Source: Larix sibirica (lineage: Eukaryota; Streptophyta; Pinopsida; Pinales; Pinaceae). From it: a stretch of DNA of 16,234 nucleotides. The translations under genes were made by a program, and so were the position numbers. The DNA is taken from contig NWUY0300000897.1 in NCBI GenBank assembly GCA_004151065.3, forward strand, positions 48,743-64,976, given 5' to 3'. The notes under the pieces are model-generated. The model saw only the letters and a program-made list of their open reading frames with translations, did no database searches and was not told the origin of the DNA. Shown here piece after piece: positions 7,377 to 16,234 of this stretch (within the stretch, counting starts at the first letter, position 1; every line of letters begins with the position of its first letter).

Positions 7377-8203
7377 TTATGTTCTTTGGACGCACCCCCA
7401 TAATTGCAACATCTTGAAGCCCAAGCATAGCCTAAAATTTAACAAACTTAGATTATGGTAAAGGAATTGTAAGATATCAACAATCTTATCATCTGCCCTA
7501 CAATAAACAAAAGTTACAATATTGTCCTGTATCAACTGTCTCAAGTAGTGGACATGAAGCTCAACATGCTTCATTTTGTTGTGGCATACAGGATTATTGA
7601 TAGCCTGAATTGCACTTAATCGTCAGAATGAATAACAATCGAGGTCTACTATAGGAAAACCAAGCTCTTCAAATAGTTGACAGATCCAAACTTCCTCTAT
7701 TCATGCACAGCTCCATGATACTCTGCTTATGTACTCGAAAGAGAGACTACCTTATGTTGCTTACATGACCATACCAAGTGTCCATAACTCAGTCAAAACA
7801 CGTAGCTAGAAGTGGACTTTTTGTTTTCAATGTCACCATCCCAGTCGAAGTCAGTAAGATCAACCAGTGATTATGTACAGTGACAATATTTGATACCAAA
7901 TTGATATGTTCCCTTAATATAACGAACAATTCATTTTGCATATTTCTAGTGGCTTTCTCTAGGATCTTGCATGAACCGAGAAACCACACTAATGACAAAG
8001 GAAATGTCAGGTTGACTGTGAGTTAAGTAAATAAATATATCACCAATTGTCAATAAAGAGTGGCATTGACTCAAGGAGAGCCACAGTCCTTAAACAATTT
8101 AACGTCTGGCTGATAAGGTGTAGCACAAGACTTACGGTCGTCCATTTTGAATCATTTCAAAAGATCCAAAGCATATTTGGGTTGAGAAAAAAACATATCA
8201 TCA
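7377..8203 (-). pseudogene. Ty1/copia pol remnant: end of reverse transcriptase and RNase H
   Basis: Reading the minus strand from 8203 down gives, in order: DDMFFSQPKYALDLLK, then KSCATPYQPDVKLF, then THSQPDISFVISVVSRFMQ, then YIKGTYQFGIKY. These are the conserved tail of copia reverse transcriptase. Then come TDFDWDGDIENKKSTSSYVF (7856-7797), LSYGHLVWSCKQHKVVSLSS, and MKHVELHVHYLRQLIQ (from 7574), the RNase H signature order of copia elements. Several stops and frameshifts break it. The usual ADIxTKPL end is altered to VDILQF. The upstream 5' part (gag, protease, integrase, most of RT) is missing because the sequence stops at the N at 8204. Confidence 0.85.
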
Positions 8204-8204
8204 N
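8204..8204. other. Scaffold join (N)
   Basis: A single N lies between the truncated copia pol and an unrelated LTR-like segment. Confidence 0.7.
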
Positions 8205-8987
8205 AGAGAGAGATTAAATGTACAAAGAAGAATCTCAAGAGAGAAATTGAACAACTCCTCATTTGCTCCACTAGAGTTTCCTGAAACCTAGAGCATCACT
8301 AAGAGAGCACTCCAAAGAAGAGATAAAAATGAATGTGTGATATGATGTGTTTGGAAACACTCTCTCTTTCCTCTATATATATGAGAGGTAAGGGAGGCCA
8401 ACAATATAACACAGGTCGGCCTAAGCCTTACAAAAACAAGCCTACAATACATAAGTAAGCCACACACAAGTGAAGCATTCCACTCCTAGAGTACAAGTGT
8501 CAAGCTCCAATGATGATGTCATGCACAAAAAAGACCCAAGGTGATGTAGCTATGCAAGGCAAGTCCACACCACTCCATCTCGAGCCTCCATAGACTCCAT
8601 CCATCCTCCAAAGTCAACTACTCCACTCGAGCAGTTACCCTGCAAGAACATTATCGAAGCCTCAAACGTCCTAAAGCCATCTCCAATCGTACAAATAGGA
8701 AACCAAGCTGCCACATGCCATCTAGGGCTTGTAGCCTTCCTCCACAATGCACAATGTTCCTCATATCTTGGAGGGCATTCTCCCACCAAGTGAATCCTCC
8801 ATGTGGTCATCATGCAAGGCATCCACTATCCAGGCAAGAGATCTCCAATGCCCTAGGGAAGAAGATTGAGCCAATAATCATCTAAGGTCTACCATCTCTC
8901 ATGCTACAATCCATCTTGGACCATCCAAGGGTTAAACATACACCATGTACCATAAATCTCATGAAGCACCCAAACATGGTGTAAACA
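8205..8987 (-). mobile_element. LTR-like fragment, unknown family
   Basis: On the minus strand it starts TGTTTACACCATGT at 8987. It has a TATATATAGAGG motif at about 8384-8373 followed by CT/GA-rich leader-like sequence, and runs into the N at 8204. This U3-TATA-R layout suggests an LTR whose 3' end is lost. No protein domain is seen. A 90-codon minus-strand open stretch at 8822-8550 has no recognised homology and lies in what would be U3. It differs from the copia LTR at 6854-7334, so the two are not partners. Confidence 0.4.
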
Positions 8988-9027
8988 CTTTCAGAGTAAC
9001 CCAAAAGTCTAACACAATCTATTCACT

Positions 9028-9395
9028 ATGTTCCTTGATGGCACTTTGAAGGACAATCTAGGACCCTCAGACTCGAGAGAGAATTTATTGACCATTTGGA
9101 AACCTGATCTTAAAATTTGAGTGGAACATTGGAGTTTCCACTAATAATGTTGCAGAAGTTTTGGTCCTATGGAAAGGCTTGCAATTTCTAAAAGAAATTA
9201 CCAATCAGGATATCACTCTACTTGGAGACTCACAGCTCACTCTTTTGAAGCTCATGGACCAAGTGAAGTTTCCTCCATCCCTATCACTGGAGTAATTCTA
9301 AGATGCAAAGAGCTACTCATCCTTTTCAATAATGGGTAGGATTTCAATGTTCAAGGCAGATTAACCCAAAAGCAGATTTCATGGCAAATGATGCA
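9028..9395 (+). pseudogene. Degenerate plant retroelement RNase H domain
   Basis: Four RNase H catalytic-motif regions appear in order over three frames. FLDGTLKDN (from 9031) corresponds to the FDGAxxGNPG motif. GNLILKF then WNIGVSTNNVAE (9098-9160) holds the conserved Glu. ITLLGDSQLTL holds the second Asp. NPKADFMAND (9363-9392) holds the last Asp in ADxxAN. This is the RVT_3-type RNase H found in plant retroelements and some host genes; it degrades the RNA strand of RNA/DNA hybrids. Two frameshifts and in-frame stops (after SLSLE) show it is dead. No reverse transcriptase lies upstream; an LTR-like fragment on the other strand ends 40 bp away. Confidence 0.7.
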
Positions 9396-9589
9396 ATCAG
9401 AATCAGAATGGACAATGTCAACAACAAAACAATGAACAGCTGTAAAAAGAAATCCTGGAGGAAGCTTCAAATTCATAACTGGGCATCACAGGGGCAGACC
9501 AGACGATCCAGAAACAAATCCTTCAACATCCTTGGGATGTCCTCACTCTAGACTTCTAACAATGATTCCATGCCAGCCCAGTGAATGCC
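9396..9589 (+). other. Sequence downstream of RNase H, no feature
   Basis: Possibly the C-terminal tail or 3' UTR of the retroelement. A basic stretch (SCKKKSWRKLQ) can be read, but nothing recognisable. Confidence 0.3.
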
Positions 9590-9631
9590 TAACTGATAAC
9601 AAACCAGGTATAACTGATAACAAACCAGGTA
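9590..9631 (+). repeat. Perfect 21-bp tandem duplication at block junction
   Basis: TAACTGATAACAAACCAGGTA occurs twice back to back. The second copy is the start of the 5-kb block. Copy 1 of the block begins right after an N with only one copy (from 3180). Confidence 0.9.
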
Positions 9632-9670
9632 ATAGATTTGTCATTAGGTGGTGATGAATGAATCCGTTCA

Positions 9671-9784
9671 ATACAAAGATACAATCAATGAACCCACAGC
9701 ATCAGAAGGCAGATACAAAGATACAGTCAATGAATGATAATGAACCCAAAGCATTGGAAGGAAGATACAGTCAATGATATAATA
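9671..9784 (+). repeat. Imperfect minisatellite, copy 2
   Basis: Same repeat as at 3237-3350, inside the second 5-kb copy. Confidence 0.6.
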
Positions 9785-10193
9785 CTCGATCATGTTTTGT
9801 TTTATTCCCAGTATTCACATATTGAAAGTACCAGTCTTTGTATCCAGTTTAATATCAGCCCAAATAGCTCCTTTTTAGCTCAATATTTAGTGAAAACTGT
9901 AACGGATTTAAGGTCACCACCAAAATTATATGTGGCAATTTAGTACCTAGAACAGCAGCCAGGTAATCACAGCCTAGCTACATTTCTGGGTGTGATTTAG
10001 TATTCGACCACTAATATAAATTTGATCTCGATTCTAGAAAAAAAACATCCACGTTTTTCTGAGAATTAAGTCAATAGCGTAAAATTTTATTGCCTTCCAA
10101 GTTGAGAATATGGTAATAGTATGAGAACATAAAAATCTGCAATCATGTTAGTGATGAGTCTTGAACATCTGCCTCTAAATTCTCTTTGGCTAG

Positions 10194-11544
10194 TGTTAAC
10201 AGCCAAAATTTGCTCACCTGCCATGTTATCAGCTTCATCACTCTTATACATCATTAATCGGCATCATAAGCACCATTTTGCCATCTCATTCCATCCATAT
10301 GACCTGAGGAAGTAATAAAATTCCCAAAAAATTGAAAGTCAAACCCTGAAATTGACCAGTTTAGAAGAGGTCACTGGTTTTCCCTCGAAATCGGAGAGCG
10401 AAGATACAGGTTTTTCTCCAAAAAGTGCGACCTAGCCCCAAAAATGCTGAATAGTGACAAATGAGCTTTCAGTCACGGCCAAAAAGATGTGGTTTTCGGC
10501 CAGCCTACTTGTGACTGAACAACAACAAACAACAGGCAAACATACCTAATAAAAAACACTCAACAAGGCGGCTGGAAATGGTGGTCTAACACAACCAAGG
10601 GTGGAATATGGATCCATCCCCAATATGGTCGCCAAAATCTATAGGGTGTGATTTCTCACCCACGTGTGCCAAAAGCACCCCACCAAGGGGTTGTACAATC
10701 CTTGGTAGCAGATTCAACAAAGGAAAAAAAAAACAACAAAACCAATCTAAACAAACTATCAACATTCTTCAAATTGCAATACACATAGAGATCACCAAGA
10801 CAACATATAGAGAATCAAAGAATGGATTTTATTGATATTACAAAGGAAAGTATAAAGTAGCACCTTGGTACAATGTAAAGGAAATGGGCCTTCACAACTA
10901 TCCAAGGGAAGCTTCATGCGTCTCTTTTGCAACCTCTCAATATCTATCCAATTGTCACTAGGTATATCTCCACAATGGTTGAAGTATAAACTAGATAATT
11001 TTCTCCTTCTATTTATGAGAGAATTTCGGCAAAGTAACAATGTGAGAGTAATATGGAAATTGTGTGTTGAATTGTGGCACTGAGGGATTTTTATAAGAAC
11101 AAGAGTGGTCAAGAGAAGGATCTAGATTCAATGTGAACATTTTTCATAATTTTCCTTGATTGCTTAGTGGATAAATTTAGGGTTTTGGAACCTAGATCCG
11201 TAACTAATTTTGGACCACATCAAGGTATGTGTCCATTTTTTGCCCCTTCTTCATTAGGGAAGATGGAAATAACAAATTTCTTCTCAAAAATCACTTTTTG
11301 GGACCAGATTGCACTTTTTGAGGGAAAAACTACGACAAAGGTCGTTGACTTCGAAGGAAAACCAACGACACCTTTTAAAGTGGTCAATTTCATGGTTTGA
11401 ATTTCATTTTTGGGTAATTTTATCATTTCCTCTTGTCGTATGGATGGAATGAGATGGGAAAATGGGGCTTATGATGGCAATTAATGATGTATAAGGGTGA
11501 TGAAGCTAATGACATGGAAGGTGAGAAAATTTTGGTTGTTTACG
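10194..11544 (-). mobile_element. Inverted-repeat element, copy 2
   Basis: This is the same element as 3760-5117, 7 bp shorter because of the loss of one TTGTGAG unit near 10510. Flank GCTAG is at 10189-10193. It carries a TATA-like motif (11095-11088), AATAAA (10833-10828) and a PBS-like sequence (10634-10614). Confidence 0.6.
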
Positions 11545-11880
11545 GTAGAGGTAGGGCTAGTAGTACCAGTTGGGGCCATAGTAGATAGGGCCCAATTATT
11601 GCTTTACCAATTTCATTTTAGTGCATAATGGTGTAATCTTTGAATCCTAATGTTTTTGTATGTTTTATAGAGATGGTGGGTAATGGTTTATTTGATATTT
11701 ATTTTTAATCTTAGGATGTTTGGTATATTACCTTTAGGGGTCCTCTTCATCCACTTGCATTCAAAAGTTTTTTATTTTTATTTTTCTTGTATTATAAAAG
11801 GTTTTAATTTTCAAACATTTTTACATATTTCTTCTTGAGAATCATGTATTCTTCTCCACATTTTAATGGCATATTTGTGT

Positions 11881-11947
11881 GGGAATGTAGCTCAAATAGA
11901 GTTCTTTCCTTTTGGCAAGTGATATAGGTTCAAATTCTAGCATCTTC
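11881..11947 (+). repeat. tRNA-Ala-like sequence 1, copy 2
   Basis: Same as 5454-5520, within the second 5-kb block. Confidence 0.55.
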
Positions 11948-12067
11948 GTACCAATTTCCATTTATGTTTTCATACTTTTACCATTTTTCTTTCTTTCTAA
12001 ATTTTAATTTACACCAAGTTAGACTAGTTTTAAGTTTTGATCTGCAGTTTGAATGGTGTATTTTTAT

Positions 12068-12134
12068 GGGAATGTAGCTAAAGTAGATATATCGCCTTTT
12101 ATCAAGTGATGTAGGTTCAAATCCCAGCATTCCC
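12068..12134 (+). repeat. tRNA-Ala-like sequence 2, copy 2
   Basis: Same as 5641-5707, within the second 5-kb block. Confidence 0.55.
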
Positions 12135-12217
12135 TTCCCATTTTTTTGTTTATGTTTTTCATTTGTTACCATTCTTTTATTTTTATTTCCACAAATTTTA
12201 ATTTATAGACAATCAAT

Positions 12218-12299
12218 ACTAAACGACTTTAAACCGAGTGCTAAATATGGTACTAAATTCAACACTAGACCAAATGCTAAACCTATCACTAAATAGAAA
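12218..12299 (+). repeat. 12-bp minisatellite, copy 2
   Basis: Same array as 5791-5872. Confidence 0.6.
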
Positions 12300-13280
12300 A
12301 ATAGTTTTCAACTTCTACGTAGGGAAAATGCTCCAACTTGAAAAAATGCACTATAATTTAATGCTAAAATCAACAATGATGACCAACTTTATTGTAGTGC
12401 ATTTGTATCATTTTCTAAACTTTGTACTAAACTCTTATACACTTTTCCCTTTTTCTTATTAGTAGTAGTGCCAATGAATCCCCTAATTGTCATCATACTC
12501 GGTAGAATAAAACTTGGGACTTAAAGAGACATTTCAACACCTCCCACTTATTTACTAGTGTCAATCAGTTAAATCCATTCTAAGTGTTTTCTTGTAACCT
12601 TCGTACCAAGTTTGGGCATGATCCACTAGCTTCATTCAAATAGATTATATTTTCCACACTTCTCTTAAATAATGCATGCTATGATAAATTATCAACTATT
12701 GCAAGAAAGGATTTAAATTAATTGCATGTGACCTCACATTCATGTATCCTAATGTCCAATTTTATCTTATGCTTTCAATAACAGTTGGGAAGGTGTATTG
12801 TTAGATCTTTATCTTTCTTCCTTTGGCTAGAATTTATATCTTCAATGTTGTCCTGGGAGTTAAAATTCCCATTAAAGTGGGCTCGCTTCTCAAAGGGTTT
12901 GATATTTCCATGAACTTTCCCTATAGGAATGAGACTAGAGTTTATCCATACCCTTTAATATGTTGATTACATGTGCTTATATATTGTAAATATTACCTCT
13001 AATTCATGTGTTGGAATATATCCATGATTACTTTCAATGTATATTCCTTTAATATGTTGTATTTCCTTTCTTGTGATAATATTTGGATCCATGGTGTGAA
13101 ATTCTCTTTCCGACTTAGACTTCCTAAGTCCAGCAAGTATATATTGCAACTATTCCCAAACACCCTAATAAAATCATTATGATACCAATATGTTCTATAA
13201 TGTATTGTAGATGTTCCATAAGTTAATTTGTCACATGCATCTCAATATTCCACTACAAATACATTCATACTATAATGACA

Positions 13281-13761
13281 TGTTGGGAAACCCCTTTGAA
13301 CAAAAGAACAAATGACATAAAACAACAGAAGGGAAAAGATATTCCGAGAAGAGAGGTGGTGTCAAAAGACACCATTTAGAACACTTAAGCACGGGGCATT
13401 ATGATCATAACATAACAATGCATTATCTCATAACTCATTATTCGCTATGATTTGATATCAATACAACCCATAGGTTCGTTCCTTTATAGTCTCCAAATCT
13501 AACAAAGTTCCTTGAATTGAGAGAGATATGGTCCACAAGTAAGATTCATAGGTTCTAACTGTTCCCTGAAACACTGCAATGTCACATTGATTAGTCGGTT
13601 GTTTTCATCAAATCGACCATCCAATCGACTCCCTCGCTGACCATTCAATCGAACAATCGATCAACCACTCATTCAATCCTTTAGTCGACTATTTCCTTTT
13701 GACTGACTTACTCCAAAATATCCAAAGGTGTGATGAACCTGCATAACCGTTGGTTCCAACA
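13281..13761 (-). mobile_element. Ty1/copia 3' LTR, copy 2
   Basis: Identical by eye to 6854-7334. It includes the TATA-like motif (13489-13482) and the hairpin (13357-13374). It is a 3' LTR of the duplicated block and not the 5' LTR of the first element, because both copies are preceded by the same pol tail. Confidence 0.75.
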
Positions 13762-13803
13762 CCCCCCCATCAACACAACACTCTAGATATTCACAAGGTG
13801 GAG

Positions 13804-14630
13804 TTATGTTCTTTGGACGCACCCCCATAATTGCAACATCTTGAAGCCCAAGCATAGCCTAAAATTTAACAAACTTAGATTATGGTAAAGGAATTGTAAG
13901 ATATCAACAATCTTATCATCTGCCCTACAATAAACAAAAGTTACAATATTGTCCTGTATCAACTGTCTCAAGTAGTGGACATGAAGCTCAACATGCTTCA
14001 TTTTGTTGTGGCATACAGGATTATTGATAGCCTGAATTGCACTTAATCGTCAGAATGAATAACAATCGAGGTCTACTATAGGAAAACCAAGCTCTTCAAA
14101 TAGTTGACAGATCCAAACTTCCTCTATTCATGCACAGCTCCATGATACTCTGCTTATGTACTCGAAAGAGAGACTACCTTATGTTGCTTACATGACCATA
14201 CCAAGTGTCCATAACTCAGTCAAAACACGTAGCTAGAAGTGGACTTTTTGTTTTCAATGTCACCATCCCAGTCGAAGTCAGTAAGATCAACCAGTGATTA
14301 TGTACAGTGACAATATTTGATACCAAATTGATATGTTCCCTTAATATAACGAACAATTCATTTTGCATATTTCTAGTGGCTTTCTCTAGGATCTTGCATG
14401 AACCGAGAAACCACACTAATGACAAAGGAAATGTCAGGTTGACTGTGAGTTAAGTAAATAAATATATCACCAATTGTCAATAAAGAGTGGCATTGACTCA
14501 AGGAGAGCCACAGTCCTTAAACAATTTAACGTCTGGCTGATAAGGTGTAGCACAAGACTTACGGTCGTCCATTTTGAATCATTTCAAAAGATCCAAAGCA
14601 TATTTGGGTTGAGAAAAAAACATATCATCA
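13804..14630 (-). pseudogene. Ty1/copia pol remnant, copy 2
   Basis: This has the same sequence as 7377-8203, with the same stops and frameshifts, so the copies arose after the element had decayed. It is again cut at the identical base by an N (14631). Confidence 0.85.
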
Positions 14631-14631
14631 N
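14631..14631. other. Scaffold join (N)
   Basis: A single N lies at the end of the second 5-kb block, followed by the right half of a diverged inverted-repeat element. Confidence 0.7.
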
Positions 14632-15213
14632 GTAGATCTCCACAATGGTGAAAGTAGAAAGTAGGTAATGGTCTCTTGCTATTTCTAGGAGAATTTCGGC
14701 AAAGTAACGACGTGAGTATGATATGGAAATTGTGTGTGTGAAATGGTGACACTGAGGGTATTTTTATACGCACAAGAGTGGTCAAGAGAAGGATCTAAAT
14801 TCAATGTCAACATTCTCCATTTACATGATTTATTAGTGGATAAATTAGGGTTTTGGAACCTAGATCTGTAACTAATTTTGGACCACATCAAGGTATGTGT
14901 CCACTTTTAGCCCCTTCTTCATTAGGGAAGTGGAAAACAACAACTTTATTCTTGAAAATCACTTTTTGGTACCAGGTCACGCTTTTTGGGGAAAAACCTG
15001 TGACTTAGGTCGCCGATTTCGAGGGAAAACCAGCGACCGCTTCTAAACTAGTAAATTTCAGAGTTTGACTTTCAAATTTTTGGGAATTGTATGACTTCCT
15101 CGGGTCATATGGATGAAATGAGAAGGAAAAACGGTGCTTATGATACCAATTAATGATGTATAAGAGTGATGAAGCTGATGACATGGCAGGTGAGCAAATT
15201 TTGGCTGTCAACA
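14632..15213 (-). mobile_element. Right half of a diverged inverted-repeat element (third copy)
   Basis: It aligns with 4535-5117, with many substitutions and small indels. It carries the TATA-like motif (14768-14761) and a full right arm (14963-15213) ending in GGCTGTCAACA. The arm is closer to the left arm of the blocks (3760-4010) than their own right arm is. It is followed by GCTAG at 15214-15218. The left half is missing beyond the N. Confidence 0.75.
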
Positions 15214-15837
15214 GCTAGCAATTTAAAACACCATGTAACTAAAGAGCAAATGGATATATAGAAGTAATGAGCTGAGCAATATTATGTGCAAGGTCCTTAT
15301 ATTACAGAACACGATTAGCATGATGCAGACAGAACAGATAATCAGCTTATTTTCCCAAAATCTCGATGATATTATAACAAACAGTGTACGTGAAACTTCA
15401 GAGAGGTTGTAGTCAACTGATTAAAATTTAAATCAAAGCACTTTTCAATGCTCAGACCCAGGTTCAAAATCCCCCAAATACATGTTATCTTGTAATAACA
15501 CGTTAATGCAGCCAACATAGTTAACTACTGCATCCAGGACCAGGTTAATCCAAACAGAGTCAAAACTCAATCTACATAAAAAGACGTAGCCAGTGCACGC
15601 CACTAAAATGACACAACAAAAATTGATCTATCGGCACTCTTAGTATGACTGCATGGAGAGAAGTAGGTACTCTTACAGGCCCAGGGTGGGAGAGATCTCG
15701 GGTGAACAAGTGAACGTATATACAGACATCGGTAATGCTAATCGAATAAAATGGAAAAAATTGGCATTCTATGTTTAAAGTCAAAAACCATAAAAAAAAT
15801 AAAGAGTAGATACTAGCATAAATGGATCTTAAACTTG
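15214..15837. other. AT-rich sequence, no gene recognised
   Basis: No known domain, RNA gene or transposon edge is seen in either strand. A 70-codon minus-strand open stretch (15784-15572) has no recognised similarity. Confidence 0.4.
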
Positions 15838-15980
15838 GATTTTAAGCACTTATGGTGGTGTTTTTTAATACCTTTCGGTGCTTGAAAGATAGTTTCAGTG
15901 CTTATTTGATAGATAACTTAAAATCAGATTTTAAGCACTTTACATGGTGATGTTTTTCAATCCCTTGTTTGATAGATGGC
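15838..15980 (+). repeat. Tandem imperfect repeat, about 89-bp period
   Basis: GATTTTAAGCACTT starts at 15838 and again at 15927, each followed by a related ATGGTGRTGTTTTT block. TTTGATAGATNNCTTAA also occurs twice, at about 15905 and 15969. Confidence 0.55.
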
Positions 15981-16028
15981 TTAAGACGAATATATACTAG
16001 TTTACAATATAACCGAAGTCACATGCCT

Positions 16029-16234
16029 CAGAGGGTCCAAACCAGTAACTCTGCCTTTTAAAAAAGATCGGGAAACATAAACTGAAAACACCCAATTCAT
16101 TAAATTCCATTATTTAATCCTTTACAGCTTTCAAAAAAATCGCATTAAAACTCGAGTAAAAGCAAAACAATTTAATAAGTGGATTCAGAGGGTGCAAACC
16201 AGTAACTCTGCTTTTTAAAAAAGATCAGGAAACA
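16029..16234 (+). repeat. 49-bp direct repeat, 157-bp spacing, cut by window end
   Basis: The sequence 16029-16077 (starting CAGAGGGT and ending GGGAAACA) recurs at 16186-16234 with about three differences. The second copy runs off the window, so the repeat may be longer or a tandem array. Confidence 0.75.

Larger units (their letters stand above)
3180..8203 (+). repeat. 5.0-kb direct repeat, copy 1
   Basis: This block is nearly identical to 9614-14630. The offset is 6434 up to about position 4080 and 6427 afterwards, because copy 2 lacks 7 bp (slippage between adjacent TTGTGA repeats). By eye I found about eight substitutions: 3207, 5182, 6203, 6544, and four between about 6760 and 6805. 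That is over 99.8 percent identity. Both ends abut an N. Confidence 0.95.
9614..14630 (+). repeat. 5.0-kb direct repeat, copy 2
   Basis: This is the second copy of 3180-8203 in the same orientation. Its left edge lies in a perfect 21-bp tandem duplication (9590-9631). Its right edge ends at the same base as copy 1, followed by N at 14631. All elements described for copy 1 recur here. Confidence 0.95.

Noticed and set aside
8550-8822. 90-codon minus-strand open stretch as a gene
   Set aside because: No domain, no conserved copy, and it lies in a likely LTR U3 region.
6854-13761. LTRs at 6854-7334 and 13281-13761 as the two LTRs of one element
   Set aside because: Both follow the same pol tail and polypurine tract, so both are 3' LTRs belonging to the duplicated block.
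1-16234. CRISPR array, operons or microbial defence systems
   Set aside because: No regularly spaced short repeats with spacers and no long bacterial-type reading frames; all coding traces are broken plant-type retroelements.

Overview
The window looks like intergenic, transposon-dominated DNA from a large plant nuclear genome. A gymnosperm is possible, but the sequence cannot prove it. I find no intact protein-coding gene, no operon, no rRNA and no functional tRNA. What can be recognised is broken retroelement sequence, tRNA-derived sequence, minisatellites and scaffold joins (single N bases at 3179, 8204 and 14631).

Layout. (1) 1-3178, minus strand: a decayed Ty3/gypsy-like polyprotein. 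A frameshifted CCHC knuckle is followed by an aspartic-protease region in one frame (2651 down to 1599). Two more CCHC knuckles follow in another frame (1638 down to 1150), then unassignable sequence. (2) 3180-8203: a 5.0-kb block. It holds a short minisatellite, a 1.36-kb element with 250-bp terminal inverted repeats that carries LTR-like signals, two tandem tRNA-Ala-like sequences, a 12-bp minisatellite, a possible LTR edge, and the 3' end (RT tail, RNase H, polypurine tract, 481-bp LTR) of a Ty1/copia element on the minus strand. (3) 8205-9613: a minus-strand LTR-like fragment and a plus-strand degenerate plant-type RNase H domain. (4) 9614-14630: a second, nearly identical copy of block 2. 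(5) 14632-15213: a diverged copy of the right half of the inverted-repeat element. (6) 15214-16234: AT-rich sequence with short direct repeats.

The main question is structural. The two 5-kb blocks differ, as far as I could read, by eight substitutions and one 7-bp slippage. Both stop at the same base against an N. Block 1 starts directly after an N, and block 2 starts at a perfect 21-bp tandem duplication that looks like an unmerged contig overlap. The 5-bp flank GCTAG lies left of the inverted-repeat element in the blocks and right of the diverged half-copy after the third N. The simplest reading is one contig (or two allelic versions) placed twice in a mis-ordered scaffold. A true recent duplication remains possible. 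The most novel biological object is the 1.36-kb inverted-repeat element with an LTR-like promoter and poly(A) signal.
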